NCBI GenBank assembly: GCA_023229845.1
Contig: JALNYK010000013.1
Span: 1-64,000, forward strand
Direction: 5' to 3'
Length of the DNA: 64,000 nucleotides
From: Gallionella sp.
GTDB taxonomy: Bacteria > Pseudomonadota > Gammaproteobacteria > Burkholderiales > Gallionellaceae
Made by a program: the position numbers and the translations under genes. This document shows positions 24,648 to 32,817 of the stretch, piece after piece; within the stretch, counting starts at the first letter, position 1, and every line of letters begins with the position of its first letter. The notes below the pieces were generated by a model. It worked only from the letters and a program-made list of their open reading frames with translations. It was not told the DNA's origin and made no database searches.

Positions 24648-25481
24648 CTACAAAAAATCATGCGGCAATTCATGTGCCGTAACTTCCTTACCCCACAACG
24701 CCGACATGATACGCGAAGCCTGCGCGGCATCGCCGCTGGTGAAGAATCTGGTGTCCTCTGTAGGTCGGGCTTCAGCCCGACAAGCCGGGCTGAAGCCCGA
24801 CCTACAGGTAAGCTCGCTCTCGATGCGTCGCTGCAGCTGGCGCGCGACGGCTTCGCCGGTGTCGATCAGTATCACCTCAGGCCCGACGACCTCGCGGATC
24901 AGCGGCGCGAGGAAAGGATAGTGGGTGCAGCCGAGGATCAGTGTGTCCGCGCCGCGCGCCAGCAGCGGCGCGGTGTAACGCTCGACCAGTGTGCGGGTCT
25001 CCGGCCCGGCGAGGTCGCCGCGCTCGACCTGTTCGACCAGGCCGGGACAGCCCTGGGTGACGATCTCGACCTCTTCGCCGTAGCGTTCTAGCAGCGCCGC
25101 GAAGCGCGCGCTCTCCAGCGTGCCTATGGTCGCGAGCACGCCGACCACGCCGCTCTTCGTCGCGGCGGCAGCCGGTTTGACCGCGGGCTCCATGCCGACG
25201 ATGGGGATGTCGAACCGACTGCGCAGTGTGGGCGCCGCCGCCGCAGTCGCGGTGTTGCAGGCGATGACGATGGCGTCCGCGCCCTGTTCGACGAGGAAGC
25301 GGGTCAATGCGAGCGAGCGCTGTTCGATGTATTCGGGAGGCTTGTCGCCATAGGGCACATGGCCGGAGTCGGCGACATAGATCAGGCGTTCGTCGGGCAG
25401 CGTCTGGCGGATGTGGTGCAGCACGGAGAGTCCGCCCACGCCGGAATCGAATACGCCGATTGCTCTAGATTGAATTGTCAC
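24648..25481 (-). CDS. murI: Glutamate racemase, with an in-frame palindromic insert near the C-terminus
   Basis: MurI interconverts L- and D-glutamate for peptidoglycan. Landmarks are IGVFDSGVGGLSVLHHI, the first catalytic Cys in VIACNTATAA and the second in LILGCTHYPFLAPLI. I chose the GTG at 25481 (277 aa) with GGGAG 7 nt upstream. An ATG at 25532 would add 17 residues encoded by the end of a dispersed repeat (FDWLDSGLRRND), which is not MurI-like. Near the end, between RRIESELT and TRFFTSGD, about 16 residues (CRSGFSPACRAEARPT) come from a 46 bp palindrome translated in frame. Catalytic residues are untouched, so the enzyme is probably active. Confidence 0.93.
   Translation of the reverse strand: MTIQSRAIGVFDSGVGGLSVLHHIRQTLPDERLIYVADSGHVPYGDKPPEYIEQRSLALTRFLVEQGADAIVIACNTATAAAAPTLRSRFDIPIVGMEPAVKPAAAATKSGVVGVLATIGTLESARFAALLERYGEEVEIVTQGCPGLVEQVERGDLAGPETRTLVERYTAPLLARGADTLILGCTHYPFLAPLIREVVGPEVILIDTGEAVARQLQRRIESELTCRSGFSPACRAEARPTEDTRFFTSGDAAQASRIMSALWGKEVTAHELPHDFL
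24760..24805. repeat. Element C copy 2, inside murI
   Basis: The 46 bp element begins GTAGGTCGGGCTTCAGCCCG, and the same 20 bases in reverse complement end it. The two perfect arms are separated by six bases. Each arm is itself a small hairpin (CGGGCT-TC-AGCCCG). It is read in frame as part of MurI. Confidence 0.92.
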
Positions 25482-25493
25482 ACCCAAGCTCCC

Positions 25494-25616
25494 GTCATTC
25501 CGGCGCAGGCCGGAATCCAGCCAATCAAACATTTCCCGCGTAGCGGGACAACATTCCGGTTTTGTCTGCTACGCAGGTTTTCGATAAGACTGGATTCCGG
25601 CCTGCGCCGGAATGAC
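25494..25616. repeat. Element A copy 1, MITE-like, 123 bp
   Basis: Terminal inverted repeats of about 27 bp (GTCATTCCGGCGCAGGCC... and its reverse complement) enclose a roughly 70 bp interior with GTAGCGGGACAACATTCCGG. The copy at 28665 has the same interior in the opposite orientation, and a third copy is at 48760. It fills the gap between murI and ybiT. Confidence 0.9.
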
Positions 25617-25617
25617 A

Positions 25618-27216
25618 TCAGGCCTCCATGCCCTGGTCGCGCAGATACTCCTCGTACGTGCCGTGGTAGTCGGTCACGCCCTTGGAAGAGATCTCGATGA
25701 TGCGCGTCGCCAGCGACGACACGAATTCGCGGTCGTGGCTGACGAAGATCAGCGTGCCCTTGAACAGGTCGAGTGCGGTGTTCAGCGACTCGATGGCTTC
25801 CATGTCCATGTGGTTGGTCGGTTCGTCCATCAGCAGCACGTTGGGCTTGGCCAGCATCAGCTTGCCGAACAGCATGCGGCCCTTCTCGCCGCCGGACAGC
25901 ACCTTGACCTTCTTCTTCACGTCATCGCCGGAGAACAGCAGCCGTCCCAGCGTGCCGCGCACCACCTGGTCGTCGTCGTGCGGGCCGCGCCAGTAGGTCA
26001 TCCATTCCATCATGTCAATGTTCTCGGCGAAGTCGGCGGCGTGGTCTTGCGCGTAGTAGCCGAGCTTGGCCTTGTCGGCCCACTTGATCGTGCCGGTGTC
26101 CGCTTCGAGGTCGCCCGCGAGGCAGCGCAGCAAGGTCGTTTTACCGATACCGTTCGGGCCGATGATCGCGACCTTCTCGCCCGCTTCGATGCGGAAGTTG
26201 ACGTTGGAGAACAGCATGCGGTCGAAGCCCTTGGCCATCTTCTCCACCTCGACGGCGTTCCGGTGCAGCTTCTCGCGCTCGTCGTATTCGAAGCGGATGA
26301 ACGGGTACTGGCGGCTGGAAGGCTTGATGTCCTCGATCTTGATCTTGTCGATCTGGCGCGCGCGCGAGGTGGCCTGCTTGGCCTTGGAGGCGTTGGCCGA
26401 GAAGCGCGCAACGAAGGCCTTCAGTTCGGCGACCTTTTCCTTGGCTTTGGCATTGTCCGACGACTGCTGTTCGCGCGCCTGCGTCGAGGCCAGCATGTAG
26501 TCGTTGTAGTTGCCCGGATAGATGGTGATCTTGCCGTAGTCCAGGTCGGCCATGTGGGTGCACACGCTGTTCAGGAAGTGGCGGTCGTGCGAGATGATGA
26601 CCATCGTGCAGTTGCGCGCGTTCAGCACGTCTTCCAGCCAGCGGATGGTGTTGATGTCCAGGTTGTTGGTCGGCTCGTCCAGCAGCAGGATGTCCGGGTT
26701 GGAGAACAGCGCCTGCGCCAGCAACACGCGCAGCTTGAAGCCGGGAGCGACCGCACTCATGTTGCCGTGGTGCAGTTCGATGGGGATGCCCACGCCCAGC
26801 AGCAGTTCGCCCGCGCGCGGCTCGGCGGTGTAGCCGTCGTACTCGGCGAAGGTCGCCTCCAGATCGGCGGCGCGCATGTAGTCTTCTTCCGTCGCATCCG
26901 GGTTGGCATAAAGCGCGTCGCGCTCCGACATCGCATCCCACATCTCCGCGTGACCCATCATCACCACGTCCAGCACGCGGATGTCTTCGTAGGCGAACTG
27001 GTCCTGGCGCAGCTTGCCGAGACGCTCGTGCCTGTCCAGCATCACTTCGCCGGAGGTCTGCTCCAGGTCGCGGCCGAGGATCTTCATGAAAGTGGACTTG
27101 CCGCAACCGTTCGCGCCGATCAGGCCGTAGCGGTTGCCGTCGCCGAATTTGACGGAGACGTTTTCGAACAGCGGCTTTGCGCCGAACTGCATGGTGATGT
27201 TTGCGGTAGATAACAT
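25618..27216 (-). CDS. ybiT: ABC-F family ATPase YbiT
   Basis: A soluble protein of 532 residues with two ABC domains and no membrane part, close to YbiT length. ABC1 has Walker A GANGCGKST and DEPTNNLD. Its signature is the atypical MSAVAPGFKLRVLL, which is also seen in E. coli YbiT, so it is a family trait. The inter-domain P-site linker (SSDNAKAKEKVAELKAF, RARQIDKIKIED) is followed by ABC2, with GPNGIGKTT, LSGGEKGRM and DEPTNHMD. ABC-F proteins act on stalled ribosomes at the E site. The ATG at 27216 is chosen over an upstream frame to 27297 because MLSTANITMQFG matches the family N-terminus. Confidence 0.94.
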   Translation of the reverse strand: MLSTANITMQFGAKPLFENVSVKFGDGNRYGLIGANGCGKSTFMKILGRDLEQTSGEVMLDRHERLGKLRQDQFAYEDIRVLDVVMMGHAEMWDAMSERDALYANPDATEEDYMRAADLEATFAEYDGYTAEPRAGELLLGVGIPIELHHGNMSAVAPGFKLRVLLAQALFSNPDILLLDEPTNNLDINTIRWLEDVLNARNCTMVIISHDRHFLNSVCTHMADLDYGKITIYPGNYNDYMLASTQAREQQSSDNAKAKEKVAELKAFVARFSANASKAKQATSRARQIDKIKIEDIKPSSRQYPFIRFEYDEREKLHRNAVEVEKMAKGFDRMLFSNVNFRIEAGEKVAIIGPNGIGKTTLLRCLAGDLEADTGTIKWADKAKLGYYAQDHAADFAENIDMMEWMTYWRGPHDDDQVVRGTLGRLLFSGDDVKKKVKVLSGGEKGRMLFGKLMLAKPNVLLMDEPTNHMDMEAIESLNTALDLFKGTLIFVSHDREFVSSLATRIIEISSKGVTDYHGTYEEYLRDQGMEA

Positions 27217-27364
27217 GGTGTGGCCTTGCGGACAGTGCAGAACCGCAACGGCGATCCGGCAAGTGTCCCGAAAAATTGAAGGGGCGCATTCTACCACTGC
27301 GCGCCCCTTACGCCGAACCCGAACACTCGGCTAGAATGCGGCGGTTACATATTCGTAGAGTGCC

Positions 27365-28636
27365 ATGGTCCCACATCTCACCACCGCTTTGACCGGCCCG
27401 CTGCTCGATCTGGAGCGGAAATTTCTCGATGCGCAGCCGACCATCGAACACTGGCTGCGCACTCAGTGGCTGGAGCATACGCCGCCGTTCTATGCGTCGG
27501 TGGACCTGCGCAACAGCGGCTTCAAGTTAGCGCCCGTGGACACGAATCTGTTTCCCGGCGGCTTCAACAACCTCAATCCGGACTTCCTGCCGCTGTGCGT
27601 GCTGGCGATGCAGTCCGCGGTCGAGAAGATTTGCCCCGAGGCGCGTGGCGTGCTGCTGGTGCCGGAGAACCACACGCGCAACCAGTTCTACCTGCAGAAC
27701 GTCGCGCAGCTCGTCACTATCCTCAAGCAGGCCGGGATGCGGGTGCGCGTCGGCAGCCTGCTGCCCGAGATCACGGAGGCCACGGCCATCGTCCTGCCTA
27801 ACGGCGGCTCGCTGACGCTGGAGCCGCTGAAGCGCAACGGCAACCGCATCGGCCTAGACGGCTTCGACCCTTGCGTGGTGCTGCTGAACAACGACCTGTC
27901 CGCCGGCGTGCCCGAGATATTGCAGAACCTAGAACAGGCGGTGTTCCCGCCGCTGGCCGCGGGCTGGTATGCGCGGCGCAAGTCCAACCACTTCGCCGCC
28001 TATGACCGCGTCGCGAACGACTTCGCGCAATTGCTCGGCATCGACCCCTGGCTGGTCAATCCCTATTTCGCCACCTGCAACCAGATCAACTTCCAGGAGC
28101 GCGTCGGCGAGGAATGTCTGGCCGCGCAGGTGGACGGCGTGCTGCAAAAAATGCGCGCAAAGTACGTCGAATACGGCGTGAAGAGCGATCCCTTCGTCAT
28201 CGTCAAAGCCGACGCAGGAACCTACGGCATGGGCATCATGACGGTGAAGGACGCCAGCGAAATCACCGGCCTGAACCGCAAGCAGCGCAACAAGATGGCA
28301 GTGGTCAAGGAAGGCTTGCAGGTGCACGACGTGCTGATACAGGAAGGCGTGTACACCTTCGAAAATATCAACGACGCCGTCGCCGAACCGGTCATCTACA
28401 TGATCGATCACTACGTCGTCGGCGGCTTCTATCGTGTGCACACCGGTCGCGGCATCGACGAAAACCTCAACGCGCCCGGCATGAGCTTCGAGCCGCTGGC
28501 GTTCGAAACCTGCTGCGCCTTTCCCAATCCCGACTGCGCGCCCGATGCTCCGCCGAACCGTTTCTACGCCTACGGTGTCGTCGCGCGGCTGGCGCTGCTG
28601 GCGGCGTCGCTGGAATTGGAGGAGCCGGCCGAGTGA
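27365..28636 (+). CDS. gshA: Glutamate-cysteine ligase, ferrooxidans/proteobacterial type
   Basis: This 423-residue enzyme makes gamma-glutamylcysteine, the first step of glutathione synthesis. It belongs to the separate GshA type first defined in Acidithiobacillus ferrooxidans. Characteristic stretches are FYASVDLRNSGFKLAPVDTN, LFPGGFNNLN, VPENHTRNQFYLQN, FVIVKADAGTYGMGIMTVKD and YMIDHYVVGGFYRVHT, consistent with an ATP-grasp fold. In many betaproteobacteria gshA is followed directly by gshB and the PTS EIIA gene. Here gshB is missing from that place and a repeat cluster plus apbE stand instead. It is divergent from ybiT. Confidence 0.93.
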   Translation: MVPHLTTALTGPLLDLERKFLDAQPTIEHWLRTQWLEHTPPFYASVDLRNSGFKLAPVDTNLFPGGFNNLNPDFLPLCVLAMQSAVEKICPEARGVLLVPENHTRNQFYLQNVAQLVTILKQAGMRVRVGSLLPEITEATAIVLPNGGSLTLEPLKRNGNRIGLDGFDPCVVLLNNDLSAGVPEILQNLEQAVFPPLAAGWYARRKSNHFAAYDRVANDFAQLLGIDPWLVNPYFATCNQINFQERVGEECLAAQVDGVLQKMRAKYVEYGVKSDPFVIVKADAGTYGMGIMTVKDASEITGLNRKQRNKMAVVKEGLQVHDVLIQEGVYTFENINDAVAEPVIYMIDHYVVGGFYRVHTGRGIDENLNAPGMSFEPLAFETCCAFPNPDCAPDAPPNRFYAYGVVARLALLAASLELEEPAE

Positions 28637-28664
28637 CAGCTGATTTTATGGGATGCCTCCGCCC

Positions 28665-28847
28665 GTCATTCCGGCGCATAACCAGCGACTTGGCTGGCGT
28701 TGTTTGCCAGCTTAGTCGAATGGCTAGTAGTTCCATCAGGCCGGAATCCAGCCTTTCTGACAACCTGCGTAGCAGACAAAACCGGAATGTTGTCCCGCTG
28801 CGCGGGGAATGTTTGATTCGCTGGATTCCGGCCTGCGCCGGAATGAC
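28665..28847. repeat. Element A copy 2 (inverted orientation), interrupted by element B
   Basis: Same terminal repeats and interior as the copy at 25494, but reversed. The left arm is split after GTCATTCCGGCGCA by exactly 60 bp of element B. Removing that leaves 123 bp. The right end, CCGGAATGAC, supplies the likely ATG of apbE at 28843. Confidence 0.9.
28679..28738. repeat. Element B copy 1, 60 bp structured repeat nested in element A
   Basis: TAACCAGCGACTTGGCTGGC... through ...AGTAGTTCCATCA. It folds as CGACT-GCTGGC / GCCAGC-AGTCG with small internal loops. Related 60 bp copies lie at 51584 (reverse) and 51780. Confidence 0.85.
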
Positions 28848-29883
28848 GGTGTTCTGGGCGCGGCGATTTTTTATCTTATCGATGATTGTCTTGTTGTCCG
28901 CCTGCGGCAAGGAGCCGCTCTACCACGAGCAAGGTTATGTGTTCGGCACGCTGGTGGACGTCAGCATCTACGGCGAGGACGAGGCGAAGGCCCGTACAGC
29001 GGTGGGCGAGGTGCTGCAGGAGTTCCAGCGGCTGCACGACGAGTTGCATGCGTGGCAGCCTTCCGAATTGAGCGAGCTGAACGCGGCATTCGCCAAGGGC
29101 GAGGGCAAGGCGGTCTCGCCGGAACTGGCCGCGATGCTGCGCGACGCGGCGCAGCTCTCCGCGCAGTCGGAGGGGCTGTTCAATCCGGCCATCGGCGGGC
29201 TGATCGGGGTCTGGGGATTCCAGTCGGACGAATTCAAGCCGCTGTTGCCGGACGCGGAAAAAGTCGCGGCACTGGTGAAGACGAATCCGCAGATGGGCGA
29301 CATTGTCTTCGACGGCGACAAGGTGAGCAGCCGCAACCGTGCGGTTCAGCTCGATCTTGGCGGTTATGCCAAGGGCTATGCGCTGGATCGCGCGGCCGAG
29401 CTGCTGCGCAAGCGGGGCATACGCAACGCGTTGGTGAACATCGGCGGCAACGTCATGGCGCTGGGCCGGCACGGCGACCGCCCCTGGCGCGTCGGCATCC
29501 AGCATCCGCGCAAGTCCGGCGCGCTGGCTTCGCTGGAGTTGCATGACGGCGAGGCGATAGGCACGTCGGGCGACTACCAGCGTTACTTCGAGCTGGACGG
29601 CAAACGCTATTGCCACCTGATCGATCCGCGCAGCGGCTGGCCAGTGCAGGGGGTGCAGGCAGTGACCGTTCTTACTCGTGGCGAGCGCGCCGGGTTGCTG
29701 TCCGACGCGGCATCCAAGCCGTTGTTCGTCGCCGGCAAGGATGGCTGGCGCGCAGCGGCGCAGCGGATGCAGCTGCCGGAGGCGATGCTGGTGGATGCGC
29801 AGGGCGGCATCCATCTCACAGCCGCGCTGCAGAAAAGGCTAGAATTCGCCGACAAGAATATTCGTGTGGAGGTGTTGCCGTGA
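28843..29883 (+). CDS. apbE: FAD:protein FMN transferase (ApbE) lipoprotein
   Basis: ApbE attaches FMN covalently to threonines of exported flavoproteins such as NqrC or RnfG. The N-terminus MTVFWARRFFILSMIVLLSAC is a lipoprotein signal with a double Arg and lipobox LSAC. This is why I prefer the ATG at 28843 (346 aa). The ATG at 28882 would leave only seven residues before the Cys. That preferred ATG is the last part of a repeat element, with no obvious Shine-Dalgarno. Family motifs are VFGTLVDVSIYGED, LDLGGYAKGYALDRA, NIGGNVMALG, AIGTSGDYQRYFELDG, YCHLIDPRSGWP and LSDAASKPLFV. It overlaps the next gene by 4 nt. Confidence 0.9.
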   Translation: MTVFWARRFFILSMIVLLSACGKEPLYHEQGYVFGTLVDVSIYGEDEAKARTAVGEVLQEFQRLHDELHAWQPSELSELNAAFAKGEGKAVSPELAAMLRDAAQLSAQSEGLFNPAIGGLIGVWGFQSDEFKPLLPDAEKVAALVKTNPQMGDIVFDGDKVSSRNRAVQLDLGGYAKGYALDRAAELLRKRGIRNALVNIGGNVMALGRHGDRPWRVGIQHPRKSGALASLELHDGEAIGTSGDYQRYFELDGKRYCHLIDPRSGWPVQGVQAVTVLTRGERAGLLSDAASKPLFVAGKDGWRAAAQRMQLPEAMLVDAQGGIHLTAALQKRLEFADKNIRVEVLP

Positions 29884-30086
29884 GCGAACCGTTGCAGGAA
29901 ATCGTCGAACACAAGGTGCGCCGGGCGGCGGGAGCCAATGCCCTGCGCAAGATCGGCAGGATAGTCGCCGAAGAGCAGCAGGCGGACGCCGAGAAGGCCC
30001 GCGCATTGCGCTGGTTCTTCCGCTACGGCTGGCTGGCGCTGTTGGGTGCCGCGCTGCTGCTGGCCTATTTGATGGGGGTGATCTGA
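29880..30086 (+). CDS. Small single-span membrane protein, 68 aa
   Basis: GTG start at 29880 overlapping the apbE stop, with GGAGG 7 nt upstream, so translation is well supported. An N-terminal charged helix (SEPLQEIVEHKVRRAAG, IVAEEQQADAEKARAL) is followed by one membrane helix near the C-terminus (YGWLALLGAALLLAYLMGVI). I do not recognise a family. Its position directly between apbE and the PTS EIIA gene, abutting the latter with no spacing, suggests co-translation with either. A role as an accessory to an ApbE-flavinylated complex is possible but unproven. Confidence 0.75.
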   Translation: MSEPLQEIVEHKVRRAAGANALRKIGRIVAEEQQADAEKARALRWFFRYGWLALLGAALLLAYLMGVI

Positions 30087-30482
30087 TTGGTTGGAATATT
30101 GCTGGTCACGCATGACGGTCTGGGCGACAGCCTGGTCGAATGCGTCAAACATGTGCTGGGCGAAGTGCCGCGCAATCTCAGGTCATTGTCGGTGCATGCC
30201 TGGGACGATCCGCAGCAGAAACTGGTCGATGGCCAGGCGTTGATCAAGGAGCTCGATACCGGGGCGGGCGTGCTGATTCTGACCGATATGTACGGCGCGA
30301 CGCCGAGCAACATCGGGCGGCAGCTCTGCCGTATGGAGCGTGTGCATGGCGTGGCCGGGGTCAACCTGCCGATGCTGCTGCGCAGCGTGTGCTGCACCGG
30401 CCTGACGCTGCCCGAACTTGCGGAAGCCGCGATCAAGGGCGGTCGCGACTGCATCGTCCACATGAACCACGAACTCGGATAA
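30087..30482 (+). CDS. PTS EIIA component, mannose family (regulatory PTS)
   Basis: A 131-residue EIIA-Man domain: MVGILLVTHDGLGDSLVECV with phosphorylatable His9, VLILTDMYGATPSNIGRQL, and VAGVNLPMLLRSV. The start is TTG at 30087, immediately after the previous stop. The frame has no better start. No EIIB or EIIC gene follows. In betaproteobacteria this EIIA with HPr and EI forms a phosphate relay used for regulation rather than sugar uptake. HPr lies 5 nt downstream. Confidence 0.92.
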   Translation: MVGILLVTHDGLGDSLVECVKHVLGEVPRNLRSLSVHAWDDPQQKLVDGQALIKELDTGAGVLILTDMYGATPSNIGRQLCRMERVHGVAGVNLPMLLRSVCCTGLTLPELAEAAIKGGRDCIVHMNHELG

Positions 30483-30487
30483 GCAAC

Positions 30488-30757
30488 ATGCAACAACAGG
30501 AAGCACTGATCATCAACAAACTCGGCCTGCATGCGCGAGCCTCCGCCAAACTCACCCAGCTGGCCTCCAGTTTCAAATGCGAAGTGATGCTGTCGCGCAA
30601 CAATCGCCGCATCAACGCCAAGAGCATCATGGGCGTGATGATGCTGGCCGCCGCCAAGGGCGCGACGATAGGCATCGAGACCAATGGCGTGGACGAGGAA
30701 GAGGCGATGGTGCGGATATTGGCGTTGATCAACGATTACTTTGGCGAAGGCGAATAG
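30488..30757 (+). CDS. ptsH: Phosphocarrier protein HPr
   Basis: 89 residues, standard for HPr. The active-site His15 lies in INKLGLHARASAKL and accepts phosphate from EI. Ser46 in NAKSIMGVMMLAA is the regulatory site used by HPr kinase, so HprK control is likely if that gene exists elsewhere. It is the middle gene of EIIA-ptsH-ptsI, 3 nt before ptsI. Confidence 0.97.
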   Translation: MQQQEALIINKLGLHARASAKLTQLASSFKCEVMLSRNNRRINAKSIMGVMMLAAAKGATIGIETNGVDEEEAMVRILALINDYFGEGE

Positions 30758-30760
30758 TCG

Positions 30761-32485
30761 ATGAGCTTTACGTTACATGGCATTGCAGTCTCCAGCGGCA
30801 TCGCCATCGGCCATGCGCATCTAATTTCGCATACCTCGCTCGAGGTTGCGCACTACGGCGTGCCGGAACAGTTCATCGCGAAAGAGGTGGCGCGCTTCGA
30901 TGCCGCGCTGCAGGCCACGCGCGACGAGTTCGCCAGCTTGCGTCTCAACCGTCCGGACCATGCCGCAGCGGAGTTCGACGCCTTCCTCGAACTGCACCAG
31001 ATGATTCTGGAGGACTCGCTGATCAGCGTCGCGCCGCGCCAGATGATCGAACGCGAGCATTGCAACGCCGAATGGGCGCTCAAGGTGCAGACCGAGATGC
31101 TGGTTGCGCAGTTTGAGGAGTTCGAAGACGCGTATTTGCGCGAGCGCCAGGCCGACGTGAAACAGGTGGCGGAGCGGCTGCTCAAGCAACTCGTCGGCCA
31201 CCCCGGCCATCAGCTGCCGGCGGCGCGTCATGACGTCAACACGATCCTGGTCGCGCATGACCTGAGCCCCGCCGACCTGATCCAGTTCAAGCCGCAGCAG
31301 TATGCCGCGTTCGTCACCGATGTGGGCGGCGCGACCTCGCACACCGCGATTGTCGCGCGCGGCCTTAGCACGCCCTGCGTGGTCGGTCTGCATCACGCGC
31401 GCGAGCTGATCCGCGAGGACGACCTGCTGATCCTGGACGGCGAACAGGGCGTGCTGATCGTCAATCCGGGGCGTTCCATTCTCGCGGAATACAAGCTGCG
31501 CCAGAGCGAATGGGAGCTGGAGCGCAAGAAGCTCAAGCGGTTGCGCACCGCGCGCGCCAACACGCTGGACGGCGCGGTGGTCGAGCTGCATTCGAACATC
31601 GAGAAGCCGGAAGATATCCACGAAGTGAAGGAGAACGGCGCGACCGGCGTCGGCCTGTTCCGTAGCGAATTCCTGTTCCTGAACCGCGACAATCTGCCGG
31701 ACGAGGAAGAGCAGTTCGAGGCTTATCGCGCCGTCGCCGAGGGCATGGGCGAGCAGCCGGTCACGATACGCACGTTCGACCTCGGCGCGGACAAACAGAT
31801 TAAGGGCGTCGAGCGCGTCGCCAACAACCCCGCGCTAGGGCTGCGTGCGATCCGATTGTGTCTGGCCGAGCCGATGCTGTTCCGCACCCAGTTGCGCGCG
31901 CTGCTGCGCGCCACGCAATACGGCAACATCAAGATCCTGATCCCGATGCTGTCCAGCATGTCCGAGTTGAACCAGACGCTGTTGTTCATTGAGGCCAGCA
32001 AATACAGTCTGGAAATCGACGGCATCCCGTTCAATCGCGAGGTCAAGATCGGCGGCATGATCGAGATTCCCGCCGCCGCGTTGTCCGTCAGCAGCTTTGC
32101 GAAGAAACTTGATTTTCTGTCGATAGGCACCAATGACCTGATCCAGTACACGCTGGCGATCGACCGCACCGACGAGGAGGTCGCGCACCTGTACGACCCG
32201 CTGCATCCCGCCGTGCTGCAGTTGCTGGCCCATGTAATCGGTACTGCCAACAAACTCAATGTGCCGATTTCGGTGTGCGGCGAAATGGCCGGCGAGCTGC
32301 CCTACACGCGCTTGTTCCTAGGCATGGGCCTGCGCCAGTTCTCGATGTTTTCCGCGCAGGTACCCAACGTCAAACAGCGCGTGTTGACCACCAGCCTGCC
32401 GGAGATCGCCACGCTGACGCAGAAGATCCTGCGCGCCGACGACCCGATGAAGATACGCGAACTGCTGGATAGGCTGAACGCATAG
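30761..32485 (+). CDS. ptsI: PTS phosphoenolpyruvate-protein phosphotransferase (EI)
   Basis: 574 residues, matching EI. The N-terminal HPr-binding and swivel domain has His194 in GGATSHTAIVARGL, which is autophosphorylated from PEP. The C-terminal PEP-binding barrel has GVGLFRSEFLFL, TIRTFDLGADKQIKGVE, GGMIEIPAAAL, FLSIGTNDLIQYTLA and ISVCGEMAGELPYT. It starts the PTS phosphate chain. A GC-rich hairpin (GGGCAC/GTGCCC, 32486-32503) follows the stop but lacks a T-run. Confidence 0.97.
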   Translation: MSFTLHGIAVSSGIAIGHAHLISHTSLEVAHYGVPEQFIAKEVARFDAALQATRDEFASLRLNRPDHAAAEFDAFLELHQMILEDSLISVAPRQMIEREHCNAEWALKVQTEMLVAQFEEFEDAYLRERQADVKQVAERLLKQLVGHPGHQLPAARHDVNTILVAHDLSPADLIQFKPQQYAAFVTDVGGATSHTAIVARGLSTPCVVGLHHARELIREDDLLILDGEQGVLIVNPGRSILAEYKLRQSEWELERKKLKRLRTARANTLDGAVVELHSNIEKPEDIHEVKENGATGVGLFRSEFLFLNRDNLPDEEEQFEAYRAVAEGMGEQPVTIRTFDLGADKQIKGVERVANNPALGLRAIRLCLAEPMLFRTQLRALLRATQYGNIKILIPMLSSMSELNQTLLFIEASKYSLEIDGIPFNREVKIGGMIEIPAAALSVSSFAKKLDFLSIGTNDLIQYTLAIDRTDEEVAHLYDPLHPAVLQLLAHVIGTANKLNVPISVCGEMAGELPYTRLFLGMGLRQFSMFSAQVPNVKQRVLTTSLPEIATLTQKILRADDPMKIRELLDRLNA

Positions 32486-32513
32486 GGCACGGCCCGCCGT
32501 GCCCCTGCGAGAT

Positions 32514-32786
32514 ATGGCAATCACCCGTATAAATTCCTTCGTGCGCCGCTACATGCCCACCATCGAGATGGTGGGCGTGCTGATGCGCATCTTCAGCTTC
32601 TCGCTGGTCAGCTGGCTGGGGCCGGCCAGCCCGTTCATGTTCGTGTGGATATTCAACACCGTGGATGCCGTCATGCTCTCCTGGTGTTCCATCCTCAAGA
32701 AGGATAAGGCCTACACGATGCTCAATACGTTCTGGATCATGGTGGGCGCGATCGGGATACTCAGGGCGGGCGGCTTCCTTCATTGA
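32514..32786 (+). CDS. Hypothetical small membrane protein, 90 aa
   Basis: MAITRINSFVRRYMPTIEM leads into two or three hydrophobic helices (VGVLMRIFSFSLVSWLGPA, FMFVWIFNTVDAVML, TFWIMVGAIGIL). I do not recognise a family. The ATG at 32514 is preferred to a GTG at 32499 that lies in the hairpin after ptsI. It ends 31 bp before the metX riboswitch and runs in the same direction. Hydrophobicity pattern and clean spacing support a real gene. Confidence 0.6.
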   Translation: MAITRINSFVRRYMPTIEMVGVLMRIFSFSLVSWLGPASPFMFVWIFNTVDAVMLSWCSILKKDKAYTMLNTFWIMVGAIGILRAGGFLH

Positions 32787-32817
32787 CAGCACTCTGCAAA
32801 ACACGGAAACTGCGCGT

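Noticed and set aside
26738..26790. Degenerate ABC signature in the first domain of ybiT as a sign of inactivation
   Set aside because: The same MS-x-VAPG-x-KLRVLL sequence is normal for YbiT proteins.
28114..29883. A 589-codon frame that would make a very long ApbE
   Set aside because: Its first half overlaps the end of gshA out of frame and then crosses two repeats. ApbE similarity starts only after the lipoprotein signal at 28843.
32486..32503. GGGCAC/GTGCCC hairpin after ptsI as a rho-independent terminator
   Set aside because: There is no T-run after it and a likely gene starts 11 bp later, so it is at most a weak pause.
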